Shown here: in pieces, positions 35,505-44,836 of the stretch
Position numbering within the stretch: the first letter of the stretch is position 1
How the letters are laid out: each line of letters starts with the position of its first letter
Assembly: GCA_964420365.1 (NCBI GenBank)
Contig: CAYQTA010000005.1
Coordinates: 72,394 to 136,393 of the forward strand
Length of the DNA: 64,000 nt
From: JAMOQA01 sp964420365
GTDB lineage: Bacteria > Acidobacteriota > Polarisedimenticolia > J045
Reading direction: 5' to 3'
The notes under the pieces: model-generated
Seen by the model: only the letters and a program-made list of their open reading frames with translations
Told to the model about the DNA's origin: nothing
The model's database searches: none
Program-made: the position numbers and the translations under genes

Positions 35505-37277
35505 ATGGACACCGATCTCGCCCGCCGCGTTCCCTGCGGCGAACTCGACCTTCCCGATGCCGGCCGCAGGGTCCTGCTCCTCGGCTGGGTCCACCGCCGC
35601 CGGGACTTCGGCGGCCTCGTCTTCCTGCAGGTGCGGGACCGCTCCGGCATCGTCCAGGTCGTCTTTCACCCGGAGGCGGGGGAGATCCACGCAATCGCCT
35701 CCTCCCTGCGGCCGGAGTCCGTCGTCCGGGTCGAGGGGGAGGTGATCCCCCGGTCGGACGAGACCGTCAATCCCGGGATGAAGACCGGGAGGATCGAGGT
35801 GCGGGCGGAGACCCTCGAGGTGCTCGCCGGGACCGACGAGCTGCCCCTCCAGCCGGCCGGCGCCCAGTTGCCCCACGAGGAGACGCGCCTGCGCTGGCGC
35901 TTCCTCGACCTGCGGCGGGAGCCGATGCAGGAGGCGCTCCGGGTGCGCCACGAGGTGACCCGCGCGATCCGGGAAGCCCTCCACGCCGAGGGCTTCTGGG
36001 AGGTCGAGACGCCGATCCTGACGCGCTCGACCCCGGAGGGGGCGCGGGACTACCTGGTCCCCTCCCGGGTCCAGCCGGGGCGGTTCTACGCGCTCCCCCA
36101 GTCCCCGCAGCTCTTCAAGCAGCTCCTGATGGTCTCGGGCATCGAGCGGTACTACCAGGTCGCGCGCTGCTTCCGGGACGAGGACCTCCGCGCCGACCGG
36201 CAGCCGGAGTTCACCCAGGTGGACCTCGAGATGTCGTTCGCCTCGCCGGAGGACGTCCAGGCGGTCACCGAGAAGGTGATCGCCGCGGCGGCGTCGGTGG
36301 CCGGCTGGGAGATCGAGACGCCCTTCCCGCGGATCCCCTGGCGGGAGGCGATGGACCGCTACGGGGTCGACCGGCCGGACCTGCGGTTCGGGATGGAGAT
36401 CGCCGACCTGACGGCCGACGTGGCGGAGAGCCCCTTCGTCGTCTTTCGCGGCGCGGTGGAGGCGGGCGGGGTCGTCCGGGGAATCGCGGTTCCAGGAGGC
36501 GGCGCCTGGTCCCGCAAGCGGTTCGACGGCCTGACCGCCCGGGCGAAGGAGCTGGGGGCCGGGGGCCTCGTCTGGTTCCGCTGGACCGCCGAGGGGATGA
36601 AGAGCCCGGCCCTGAAGGCGCTGGGCGAGGAGGGGGCCCGCCGGGTCGCGGCGCTCTGCGGTGCCGGCGAGGGGGATGCGGCGCTGGTCGTCGCCGGCGA
36701 CGTCGGGATGGTTCGCCGGGTGCTCGGCGAACTGCGGGTCGAGATCGCCCGGGAGGAGGGGCTCGTCCCCGCGGGGCGCCACGCGTTCTGCTGGGTCGTC
36801 GACTTCCCGCTCCTCGAGTGGGACGACGAGGAAGGACGCTGGTTCGCCTGCCACCACCCGTTCACGTCTCCCGAGCCGGCCGACCTGGACCTCCTGGAGA
36901 CCGACCCGGGGAAGGTCCGGGCCCGGGCGTACGACGTCGTCCTCGACGGGGTCGAGATCGGCGGCGGGTCGATCCGAATCCACCGCCCGGAGGTCCAGCA
37001 GCGGGTCTTCCGCGCCCTCGGCATCGACGAGGAGGAGGCCCGGGAACGGTTCGGGTTCCTCCTCGACGCCCTCCGCTTCGGGGCCCCGCCCCACGGGGGG
37101 CTCGCCCTCGGGCTCGACCGGCTGGTGGCGCTGCTGCTCGGGCGGGAGTCGATCCGGGACGTGATCGCCTTCCCGAAGACCACCTCGGCGAGCTGCCCCC
37201 TCACCGATGCTCCCTCCCCGGTCGACCCGGCGCAGCTCGCCGAGCTCGGCCTCGCGATCGTCCGCGGGGAAGACTAG
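35505..37277 (+). CDS. aspS: Aspartyl-tRNA synthetase, bacterial type
   Basis: A 590-residue class II synthetase. An OB anticodon-binding domain (about 1-105), class II motif 1 and motif 2 (RCFRDEDLRADRQPEFTQVDLE), the bacterial GAD insertion (about 285-420) and motif 3 (GLALGLDRLVALLLG) are all present. It charges Asp to tRNA-Asp; whether it also charges tRNA-Asn depends on a GatCAB elsewhere. The ATG at 35505 follows GAGGAGG by 10 bases. It converges with the membrane gene at 37288, 10 bases away, with no terminator between. Confidence 0.96.
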   Translation: MDTDLARRVPCGELDLPDAGRRVLLLGWVHRRRDFGGLVFLQVRDRSGIVQVVFHPEAGEIHAIASSLRPESVVRVEGEVIPRSDETVNPGMKTGRIEVRAETLEVLAGTDELPLQPAGAQLPHEETRLRWRFLDLRREPMQEALRVRHEVTRAIREALHAEGFWEVETPILTRSTPEGARDYLVPSRVQPGRFYALPQSPQLFKQLLMVSGIERYYQVARCFRDEDLRADRQPEFTQVDLEMSFASPEDVQAVTEKVIAAAASVAGWEIETPFPRIPWREAMDRYGVDRPDLRFGMEIADLTADVAESPFVVFRGAVEAGGVVRGIAVPGGGAWSRKRFDGLTARAKELGAGGLVWFRWTAEGMKSPALKALGEEGARRVAALCGAGEGDAALVVAGDVGMVRRVLGELRVEIAREEGLVPAGRHAFCWVVDFPLLEWDDEEGRWFACHHPFTSPEPADLDLLETDPGKVRARAYDVVLDGVEIGGGSIRIHRPEVQQRVFRALGIDEEEARERFGFLLDALRFGAPPHGGLALGLDRLVALLLGRESIRDVIAFPKTTSASCPLTDAPSPVDPAQLAELGLAIVRGED

Positions 37278-37287
37278 CCGCTCTCCG

Positions 37288-40167
37288 TCAGCGGGCGCCG
37301 AGGAGGCGACGAACGGCGGGAGCGGCCGGGTGGCGGGGAGCCACCTCGAGAAACCGCCGCAGGAGGCGGCGCGCCTCGGGGACCCGTCCGCGCAGGTCGC
37401 CGAGGAACGAGGCGAAGCGAAGGAGCGTTTCCGGGTCGTCCGGGTCCAGCTCGAGGGCCCGGCGGTAGGCGGCCTCGGCCTCGTCGAGGCGACCCCGGCG
37501 GGCGAGGCGTCCGGCGAGCCTGCGCCACGCGGGGGCCGTCCCGGCGCGCTCCGCCTCGGCCCGCAGGCGGGCGAGGTGGGCGTCGGAGAGCCCGGTCGAC
37601 CAGAGCACCCACGGGTCGTCGGGGCGCAGCCGGAACGCCTCGTCGGCGAGTCGCCGGCCCTCGCGGCCGTTCCCGCGCTCCCAGGCCCAGGCGCTGCGGT
37701 GGAGGGCCAGGAGGGCGCGGCGGGCCCGGTCGAACGTCTCGCGCCACCCGGCCGGGGCCGGGCCGCCCAGGAGGTCGGCGAGGGGCGGCGGGGAGGCGAC
37801 GAGGGCGTCCACTGGCCCCGGTCGCGGGCGCCTCCCGAACGGGGCGAAGTACTCGACGATCGGGCGGTCGTCGGTGACCGTCGGCGCGTTCCCCGCGAAG
37901 CGGGCCAGGGCCTCGCGGTCGGCGACCACGGTGGCGAGCAGGGCGGGCGGCCCCTCGAAGCCGATCCCGGCGAGGGAGGCGGCGACGCCCGGCAGGGCCA
38001 TCCGCCGGGCCAGCTCGGCGGGGTCCGGTTGCAGGGGGCGCCCGGAGCCGAGGAGCAGGAGGTCCCGTTCCACCGGGAGGATCCCGAGCACGTGGGGGAA
38101 GCCGTCCAGGAACGCCCGCACCAGCATCCGGATTTCCCCGGGGGACTGGGAATGGAGCGGGATCCACTGGGCGACGACCCCGCCGGGGGCGAGGCGCGCC
38201 CGGCAGAGCCGGTAGAAGTCGACGGAGTAGAGCGAGACGACCCCCGCGTCCCGCGGCGGCGGCGGCTCCAGGGTGACCAGGTCCCAGCCACCGGCGGAGG
38301 CGAGGAGCACCTCCCGGCCGTCCTCGACGTGGAGCCGGGTCCGGGGGTCATCGAGCACGTTCCCGGACACGTCCCGGAAGAGGTCCGCGACGTCGACCAC
38401 CTCGGGCGAGATCTCGGCGATGCCCAGCTCGCGGATCCCCGGCCAGGTCGCGACGGCGCCCGCCGTCATCCCGGTCCCGAGGCAGATGACCAGGGCCCGC
38501 TCCGGGGGGGCCGTCGCGTAGAGGGCGGGCAGGTGCCCGAGGAGGCGCATGTATCGCTGCGCATAGAAGTGGGTGCCGGTCAGGCTGGTCCGGTTCGTGA
38601 CGAGGCGCAGGAACGTGAGCTGCTGGTCGTTGCTCTCCCGGGTGACCGCGATCGTCTGGACCGGGCCTTCCCGGAAGACCAGCAGGTCGGCGCCCCGGAA
38701 GCGGCCGAGCATCGCCTCCCGGACCGGGTCGGCGGAAAGACCCGCCCCGGCCCCGATCGCGGCGAGGAGACCCGCCGCGAGGATTCCCTTCGCCCGGGGG
38801 CCGGGCGGCAGCCCGGCGACGGCGACCGCGACCCCGGCGAGGCCGGCGAGCACGGCGAGGAGCGTGAACGATCGGGCCGTGCCGAGGTGCGGGACGAGGA
38901 CGAGGCCGGCGAGGGCCGAGCCGGTCACTGCGCCCGCCGTGTTCAGCGCGTAGGCGAGCCCGAAGCGGCGGGCGATCCGACCGGGCACGAGGCCGGCCAT
39001 CCGCCCGACGAACGGGACCGCGGCGCCGAGCATCACCGTCGGGAGCAGGAGGACCCCGACCGCCGCCCCCATCTCCGCCGCGAACGGGTTGCCCCGCAGC
39101 GGGGCCCCGAGGATCCGCCCGAGGGTGGTCCAGGTCCCCTCCCGGAGCAGGAGCGGAAGCAGGCCCGCCCCGAGGCCGAGACCGCCGAGGGTGACGGCGA
39201 GGCCGAGGGCCGGGTGGCGGGTCCGATCGGCGAGACGGCCGGCAGCGAGGGAACCGAGCCCGATCCCGAGGAGGAACGCGGCCAGCATCACGGTGAAGGC
39301 GTAGACCGACGACCCGGCGAGGACCGCGAGGACCCGGTGGGTCGTCACCTCGAGGGCGAGGCCGACGAGCCCGCTCGCCCCGAAGCCGAGCGAGGCGGCA
39401 AGGAGGAGGCGGGCCGGGTCGGGCGCGCCGGGCCCGTCCGGCGGCTCCGGGGCGGAGCCGACCCCTCCCGGCGGTTCGCTCGCGCCCGGCGGGATCGTGC
39501 GGGCGAGGGCGAGGCTGGCGGCGGCGACCAGGAGGCTGGTCGTCCCGGCGAGGAGGACCGTTCCGGTGAGGCCGAACCGGGGCACCAGGGCGAAGGTCGC
39601 GAGCCAGGCCCCGGCGGCGCCACCCAGGGTGTTCAGGGCGTAGAGCCGGCCGGTCGCCCGGCCGGGCAGGAGCCCGGTCCCGGTGACGAAGCGGACGAGC
39701 CAGGGAAGCGAGGCTCCCATCGCCAGGGTGGGCAGCAGCAGGGCGGCGGCGGCGAGGAGCCCCCGCAGGGGGACGGGCAGGCTCCCCGAGCCGGTCGCCC
39801 GGCCGAGGGTGGCGGCGAGGCCCGGGAGCCAGCGCCCGAGCAGGGGGGCGGAGAGGAACGCCCACGCGCCGACCAGGGCCTCCGCCCCGGCGAACAGGAG
39901 AAGCACCCGCCGCAGGGCACGATCGCCGACCCTCCCGGCGAGGTACGAGCCGAGGCCGATGCCGCCCATGAAAACGGCGAGCACGAGGACGACCGCCCGG
40001 GAAGAGGCCCCCAGGGAGAGGGTGAGCCACCGGGTCCAGAGGACCTCGTCGACCAGCGCTGCCGCGCCCGACGCGGCGAAGAGGACCGCGACCAGCAGGG
40101 TGGCCCGGGACCGACCCGCGACGGGGGGCGGCGGGGAGCTCGTTCGGGCTGCGGGTTTCCTCGCCAA
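37288..40167 (-). CDS. Integral membrane spermidine synthase-like protein with C-terminal TPR
   Basis: A 959-residue fusion. The N-terminal ~480 residues hold two sets of about six membrane helices resembling a major-facilitator fold (SLGASSRAVVLVLAVFMGGIGLGSYLAGR and ...FLLGIGLGSLAAGRLADR are matching repeats). A soluble spermidine-synthase-like domain follows (VICLGTGMTAG, DGREVLL, SLYSVDFY, APGGVVAQWIPLHS). A TPR-like end (about 840-955) closes it. The TTG start at 40167 is chosen because GGAGG lies 7 bases before it and no ATG or GTG is near. Substrate unknown; catalytic acids of true spermidine synthases are not clearly all kept. Confidence 0.78.
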   Translation of the reverse strand: MARKPAARTSSPPPPVAGRSRATLLVAVLFAASGAAALVDEVLWTRWLTLSLGASSRAVVLVLAVFMGGIGLGSYLAGRVGDRALRRVLLLFAGAEALVGAWAFLSAPLLGRWLPGLAATLGRATGSGSLPVPLRGLLAAAALLLPTLAMGASLPWLVRFVTGTGLLPGRATGRLYALNTLGGAAGAWLATFALVPRFGLTGTVLLAGTTSLLVAAASLALARTIPPGASEPPGGVGSAPEPPDGPGAPDPARLLLAASLGFGASGLVGLALEVTTHRVLAVLAGSSVYAFTVMLAAFLLGIGLGSLAAGRLADRTRHPALGLAVTLGGLGLGAGLLPLLLREGTWTTLGRILGAPLRGNPFAAEMGAAVGVLLLPTVMLGAAVPFVGRMAGLVPGRIARRFGLAYALNTAGAVTGSALAGLVLVPHLGTARSFTLLAVLAGLAGVAVAVAGLPPGPRAKGILAAGLLAAIGAGAGLSADPVREAMLGRFRGADLLVFREGPVQTIAVTRESNDQQLTFLRLVTNRTSLTGTHFYAQRYMRLLGHLPALYATAPPERALVICLGTGMTAGAVATWPGIRELGIAEISPEVVDVADLFRDVSGNVLDDPRTRLHVEDGREVLLASAGGWDLVTLEPPPPRDAGVVSLYSVDFYRLCRARLAPGGVVAQWIPLHSQSPGEIRMLVRAFLDGFPHVLGILPVERDLLLLGSGRPLQPDPAELARRMALPGVAASLAGIGFEGPPALLATVVADREALARFAGNAPTVTDDRPIVEYFAPFGRRPRPGPVDALVASPPPLADLLGGPAPAGWRETFDRARRALLALHRSAWAWERGNGREGRRLADEAFRLRPDDPWVLWSTGLSDAHLARLRAEAERAGTAPAWRRLAGRLARRGRLDEAEAAYRRALELDPDDPETLLRFASFLGDLRGRVPEARRLLRRFLEVAPRHPAAPAVRRLLGAR

Positions 40168-40311
40168 GGGGAATCCTCCGGTGCCGTCGGGCCCCGTTGC
40201 CCGCGGGGCGAGGTGCGCCGACGGCCGGAGAAGGATACCCCGCGCCGGTACGGAAACGGCGCGGGCGGGCGGGGGAGTTTCTGGGACAATGGAACGGAAG
40301 GAGGGACAGCG

Positions 40312-42564
40312 ATGCCGAGCCGACTGCCGAGCCCGGAGGAGATCGAGCGGGTCCTGGTCGAACACCCCGGCGGAGCGATGACCGCCCGGGAGCTGGTCGA
40401 GGCGCTCCGGGTGCCGACCCGCCGGAGGTCGTCGTTCCGGCGGCTCCTGCGGAAGCTGGCCGGGGAAGGGCGCCTCGTCCTGCTCCGGGGGCGGCGGTAC
40501 GGGGCCCGGAAGGTGCTCGGGGACGTCGTCGGGCGGTACACGCGCCACCCGGCCGGCTTCGGGTTCGTGGTGCCGGACGACCCCGGGGAGACCACGGACG
40601 TCTTCATTCCGCCGGGAGCCCAGGACGGGGCGCTCTCCGGGGACGTGGTCGCCGTGCAGGTAACCGACGTCAAGCCGGACGGGCGCCGGGAAGGGCGGAT
40701 CGTCCGGGTGGTGGAGCGAAAATCGCTGCGGGTGCCCGGCGTGTTCCACCCGACCGCCTCGGGGGGCGGCCTGGTCCAGCCGCTCGACGCCGGGTTCGAG
40801 TGCGAGGTGCTCGTTCCGCGCGACGGGACCCGGAAGGCCAGGGCCGGGGAGATCGTCACCGTCGAGCTCGAGGAGCTTCCCGACGGTTCGGGCCGCTGCG
40901 CCCGCGGGAAGGTGGTCGAGCGGCTCGGGTTCCCGGACGAGCCGGGGATCGACGTCGAGGTGCTGATCCGCAAGTACGCCCTCGAGCCGGACTTCCCGCC
41001 GGAGGTCGTGGCCGAGGTCGAGGCGCTGCCGGGCGATCCCCGGGACTGGCCCCTGGCCGACCGGGAGGACTTCACCGGGGACCCGGTGGTGACGATCGAC
41101 GGCGAGACCGCGAAGGACTTCGACGACGCGATCTGCGTGGCGCGGTTGCCGGGGGGGGGCTACCGCCTCTCGGTCCACATCGCCGACGTGTCGTTCTTCG
41201 TCCCGGAGGGCTCTGAGACCGACCGCGAGGCCCTGCGGCGGGGGACCAGCGTCTACTTCCCGGGCCGGGTGGTGCCGATGCTTCCCGAGCGGCTCTCGAA
41301 CGACCTCTGTTCCCTGCGGCCGCGCGAGCTGCGCCTGACGCAGGGGGTGACGATCGACTACGACCGGGCGGGAAAGGTGATCGACGCCCGCTTCCACGAC
41401 GGGGTGATCCGATCCCGGGCGCGTCTCACGTACACCGAGGTCGCCGCGATGCTGGAGGACGGGGACCCCGGCCTGCGGCGAAGGTACCGGGCCGTGCTCC
41501 CGATGCTGGAGGCCGCCGGGGAGCTGGCCCGGATCCTCGCCGAGAGGCGCCGCCGGCGGGGAGCGATCGACTTCGACCTCCCGGAACCGGAGCTGGTGCT
41601 CTCCCTGACCGGGGAGACCGAGCGGATCGTCGCGCGGGAGCGGAACCTGGCCCACCGGCTGATCGAGGAGTTCATGCTGGCGGCCAACGAGGTCGTCGCC
41701 ACCGAGCTGCGCCGGAAGCGGGAGCCGGCCCTGTACCGCGTCCACGAGCGCCCCGACCCGGTGCGGGTGGCGAAGCTGGCGGAAGCGCTGGACGGCCTCG
41801 GCTACACGGTCCCGGAGCCGTACGAGTCGATCCGCCCGAAGGACCTGGCCGCCCTGACGGAGCTGGCGAAGGGAAAGCCGGAAGAGCCGTTCGTCACGCG
41901 GATGGTCCTGCGCACGATGGCCCTCGCCCGCTACGACGCGGAGTGCCTCGGCCACTTCGGCCTTGCCCTGCGCCGCTACTGCCACTTCACGTCCCCGATT
42001 CGCCGCTACCCGGACCTGGTGGTCCACCGGGCGCTGCGCCGCCTGCGGCGGGGCCCGAAGGAGAGCCCGGGAGAGCGGGAGGACCGGGTGGCGTCCCTGC
42101 CGGAGCTCGCGCGGGAGTGCTCGCGCCTCGAGCGGGAAGCGGAAGCCGCCGAGCGGGAGTCGATCGCCTGGAAGATGGCGGCCTACATGGCGGAGCGGCT
42201 GGGGGACGAGTTCGAGGGCCACATCGTGGACGTGGGGCCCCACGGGCTGACGATCACGATCGAGGACCCGTGGGTCGAGGGGATCGTTCCGATCAAGCGG
42301 CTCGGGGAGGAGTACTTCCGCTACGATGCGCGCCGGCGAGTGCTGCGGGGGGCGGACAGCGGCGTCACGTTCCGCCTGGGAGGGAGGATCCGGGTGCTGG
42401 TCGAGCGGGTCGACCTGCTGCGCCACACGGTGGACTTCGCCCCGGTGGAGCCGACGGTGGCGGTGCGGCGGGCGCGCGGGGCTCGCAGGAAGGGCGGCCG
42501 GCGAACGAAGGCGAAGGCGAAAGCAAAAACGGCCCGGCGAGGCGGCCGGAAGGGGCGGCGATGA
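40312..42564 (+). CDS. rnr: Ribonuclease R
   Basis: A 750-residue 3'-5' exoribonuclease of the RNB family. It has an N-terminal helix-turn-helix (about 1-60), two cold-shock domains (about 65-225), and the RNB core with the acidic DGETAKDFDDAI motif (about 257-268). The HFTSPIRRYPDLVVHR segment follows, then an S1 domain (about 635-715) and a Lys/Arg tail. RNase R degrades structured RNA and helps trans-translation and rRNA decay. The ATG follows GGAAGGAGG. It overlaps the archease gene by 4 bases, so degradation and RNA repair are coupled at translation. Confidence 0.95.
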   Translation: MPSRLPSPEEIERVLVEHPGGAMTARELVEALRVPTRRRSSFRRLLRKLAGEGRLVLLRGRRYGARKVLGDVVGRYTRHPAGFGFVVPDDPGETTDVFIPPGAQDGALSGDVVAVQVTDVKPDGRREGRIVRVVERKSLRVPGVFHPTASGGGLVQPLDAGFECEVLVPRDGTRKARAGEIVTVELEELPDGSGRCARGKVVERLGFPDEPGIDVEVLIRKYALEPDFPPEVVAEVEALPGDPRDWPLADREDFTGDPVVTIDGETAKDFDDAICVARLPGGGYRLSVHIADVSFFVPEGSETDREALRRGTSVYFPGRVVPMLPERLSNDLCSLRPRELRLTQGVTIDYDRAGKVIDARFHDGVIRSRARLTYTEVAAMLEDGDPGLRRRYRAVLPMLEAAGELARILAERRRRRGAIDFDLPEPELVLSLTGETERIVARERNLAHRLIEEFMLAANEVVATELRRKREPALYRVHERPDPVRVAKLAEALDGLGYTVPEPYESIRPKDLAALTELAKGKPEEPFVTRMVLRTMALARYDAECLGHFGLALRRYCHFTSPIRRYPDLVVHRALRRLRRGPKESPGEREDRVASLPELARECSRLEREAEAAERESIAWKMAAYMAERLGDEFEGHIVDVGPHGLTITIEDPWVEGIVPIKRLGEEYFRYDARRRVLRGADSGVTFRLGGRIRVLVERVDLLRHTVDFAPVEPTVAVRRARGARRKGGRRTKAKAKAKTARRGGRKGRR

Positions 42565-43007
42565 CCCGCGGGAAGGTTCCCTGGGAGGTCCTCGAGCACA
42601 CGGCGGACACGGGGATCGTCGTCCGCGCGGGGAGCCTCCCGGCACTCTTCGAGCGGGCGGCGGCCGCGATGTTCGACGCGATGGTGGATCTCGAGACTGT
42701 GACGCCCCGCGGAACCGCGGAGGAGGTCCGGGTGGAGGCCCCGGACCGGGAGACGCTCCTCGCGGCCTGGCTGGGAGAACTGCTCTCCCGGGCCGGGGCC
42801 GAGGGGAAGGTCTACGGGGAGTTCGACGTGCGGGAGTGCGCGGGGGGGCCGGAGGGGTGGCGCCTCGTGGCCCGGGTCCGGGGCGAGCCGGTCGACCCGG
42901 CCCGGCACCGCTTCGACCTCGAGATCAAGGCCGTGACCTACCACATGCTCGAGGTCCGGGAGGAGGCCCCGGGCCGGTGGGTGGCCCGCGTGCTCTTCGA
43001 CGTCTGA
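42561..43007 (+). CDS. Archease, RtcB cofactor
   Basis: A 148-residue archease. It opens with the family's EHTADTGI (the metal-binding Asp is D17 in HTAD), and ends in AVTYHMLEV...WVARVLFDV. Archease speeds multiple turnover of RtcB and lets it use other NTPs. The ATG overlaps rnr by 4 bases, and the rtcB gene follows 27 bases later, so the three form an operon. Acidic residues for metal sharing (H13-x2-D16-type and C-terminal Asp) are kept. Length is typical. Confidence 0.93.
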   Translation: MTRGKVPWEVLEHTADTGIVVRAGSLPALFERAAAAMFDAMVDLETVTPRGTAEEVRVEAPDRETLLAAWLGELLSRAGAEGKVYGEFDVRECAGGPEGWRLVARVRGEPVDPARHRFDLEIKAVTYHMLEVREEAPGRWVARVLFDV

Positions 43008-43034
43008 ACCGCTGGAACGGGGAGGGATGCGGCG

Positions 43035-44474
43035 ATGAACGTGCGCCTCGAGAAGGTCGACGACTTCCGGTGGCGGATCCCTCGGCGGGGCCGGATGCGG
43101 GTGGAGGGCCTGGTCTACGCGGACGAGGAGCTGCTGCCGTCGATCGAGCGGGACCGGGCCCCGGAACAGGTGGCGAACGTGGCGACCCTCCCCGGGATCG
43201 TGGGGCGCTCGATCGCGATGCCGGACATCCACTGGGGCTACGGCTTCCCGATCGGGGGGGTGGCCGCCTTCGACATGGACGAGGGGGTGATCTCCCCGGG
43301 GGGCGTCGGGTACGACATCAACTGCGGCGTCCGGCTCCTCGCCACGAACCTCCCCCGGGAGGAGATCGCCCCCCGGCTCCGGGAGCTGGCCGATGCCCTC
43401 TTCCGGAACGTTCCCTCCGGGGTCGGCTCGTCGCGCAAGGACCTGCGGCTCACCGACCAGGAGCTGCGCCGGGTGCTGCGGGACGGGATCGGCTGGGCGG
43501 TCTCGCGGGGTTTCGCGACCGGGAACGACCGGGAGAACGTGGAGGAGGGGGGAGCGATCCCCTGGGCGGAGCCCTCCGAGGTGTCGGCCCGGGCCCTGCA
43601 GCGCGGGCGCTCCCAGCTCGGGACCCTCGGGTCGGGGAACCACTTCCTCGAGGTCCAGGTCGTCGAGGAGGTGTACGACGTGCCGGCCGCCGAGGCCATG
43701 GGGCTGCGGGAGGGGCTGGTGACGGTCTCGATCCACTCCGGTTCCCGGGGCCTCGGCTACCAGGTCTGCGACGACTTCATCCGGGTGATGCTCCGGGCGG
43801 CGCAGAAGTACGGGATCGACCTCCCGGACCGCCAGCTCTGCTGCGCGCCGGTCCGCTCTCCGGAGGGACGGGCCTACCTGGGGGCGATGGGGGCCGCGGC
43901 CAACTTCGCCTTCGTCAACCGGCAACTGATGGCCCACTGGGTCCGGGAGACGTTCGAGCGGGCCCTGGGCTACTCCCCCCGGGAGCACGGCATCCGGACC
44001 ACCTGGGACGTCTGCCACAACATCGCGAAGATCGAGCGCCACGTGGTCGACGGGGAAGAGCGGGAGCTGTGCGTCCACCGGAAGGGGGCGACCCGGGCCT
44101 TCGGGCCGGGCCACCCGGCGCTCCCGGACCGTTACCGGGCGATCGGCCAGCCGGTGCTGATCCCCGGCGACATGGGGCGCTACTCGTACGTGCTGGCCGG
44201 GGAGGCCGGGTCGGCGGAGGCGTTCGGGTCCGCGTGCCACGGGGCCGGCCGGGTGCTCTCCCGGGCGGCGGCGAAGAAGTCCGCCCGGGGGCGCGCGGTG
44301 GTCCGGGAGATGGAAGACCGGGGGATCGTCCTGCGGGCGTCCGGTCGGAACACGGTCCTCGAGGAGATTCCCGAGGCGTACAAGGACGTCGCCCACGTCG
44401 TCCGGGCCGTGGCGGGGGCCGGCCTGGCGCGCCCGGTGGCGCGGCTTCGGCCCCTCGCCGTCATCAAGGGCTGA
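43035..44474 (+). CDS. rtcB: RNA-splicing ligase RtcB
   Basis: A 479-residue Mn/GTP-dependent ligase that joins 2',3'-cyclic phosphate or 3'-phosphate to 5'-OH RNA ends. It has the HWGYGFPIGGVAAFD start, metal ligand C97 in GYDINCGVR, the histidines in LGSGNHFLEV and SIHSGSRGLG, and the guanylylated histidine H402 in CHGAGR, at nearly the same index as in the archaeal enzyme. All active-site residues are kept. The ATG follows GGAGGGATGCGG. Lying after rnr and archease, it likely repairs tRNA or rRNA breaks; no dedicated regulator (RtcR) gene is adjacent. Confidence 0.96.
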   Translation: MNVRLEKVDDFRWRIPRRGRMRVEGLVYADEELLPSIERDRAPEQVANVATLPGIVGRSIAMPDIHWGYGFPIGGVAAFDMDEGVISPGGVGYDINCGVRLLATNLPREEIAPRLRELADALFRNVPSGVGSSRKDLRLTDQELRRVLRDGIGWAVSRGFATGNDRENVEEGGAIPWAEPSEVSARALQRGRSQLGTLGSGNHFLEVQVVEEVYDVPAAEAMGLREGLVTVSIHSGSRGLGYQVCDDFIRVMLRAAQKYGIDLPDRQLCCAPVRSPEGRAYLGAMGAAANFAFVNRQLMAHWVRETFERALGYSPREHGIRTTWDVCHNIAKIERHVVDGEERELCVHRKGATRAFGPGHPALPDRYRAIGQPVLIPGDMGRYSYVLAGEAGSAEAFGSACHGAGRVLSRAAAKKSARGRAVVREMEDRGIVLRASGRNTVLEEIPEAYKDVAHVVRAVAGAGLARPVARLRPLAVIKG

Positions 44475-44585
44475 CCGCCGCGCCCGGCCGCGGTGTAGCG
44501 GAGCTTCCGGGTGCCGTCGCCTGCCGCCCCGACGATCGGCGCCCCCGCCGGCATCGCAACCCCTTTCGAGCTCGCTTCGCGGGAT

Positions 44586-44603
44586 GCCGGATGCCCGGCT
44601 TTT
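44586..44603 (+). terminator. Possible terminator of the rnr-archease-rtcB operon
   Basis: GCCGG-ATGC-CCGGC followed by TTTT and a T-rich stretch, 112 bases after the rtcB stop. The stem is only 5 bp. Confidence 0.45.
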
Positions 44604-44746
44604 GCCTCGTCTTTGTTTCCGGGGTGCTTCGCCACGCCACTGCGGGGGCCGGGAAGGGGACCCCGTCGTCCGGGCACCGGCTCGGCGGCGCGTCCTCGCC
44701 GGCTGGTGCGACGTCGTCGCACGGGGAAGCATCGTGGGGGCCCCGG

Positions 44747-44836
44747 TGCAAGCAGCCCGACTTTCGGGCCTCCTGGTGCAAGGAAACGCGGCCAAGTCCG
44801 CGAAAATGCAAGCGTTCGGGCCGCCAGGAGCCGGGT
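44747..44836. repeat. Three phased TGCAAG units of 30 bases
   Basis: TGCAAG begins at 44747, 44777 and 44807, exactly 30 bases apart. The first two copies extend to GGTGCAAG. The first two units each contain a small hairpin (GCCCGA/TCGGGC; GCGG/CCGC). The rest of each unit differs, so this is not a CRISPR array. Read in a coding frame it repeats Cys-Lys or Leu-His every 10 residues, but no start or ribosome site supports a gene. Confidence 0.45.

Noticed and set aside
37207..42645. Very long open frames of about 1785 codons on both strands
   Set aside because: GC-rich DNA lacks stop codons. They run antisense or out of frame through aspS, rnr and the membrane gene, whose families are clear; only the named parts are real.
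44747..44836. Short CRISPR array
   Set aside because: Only 6-8 bases are shared between units; CRISPR repeats are longer and there is no cas gene.
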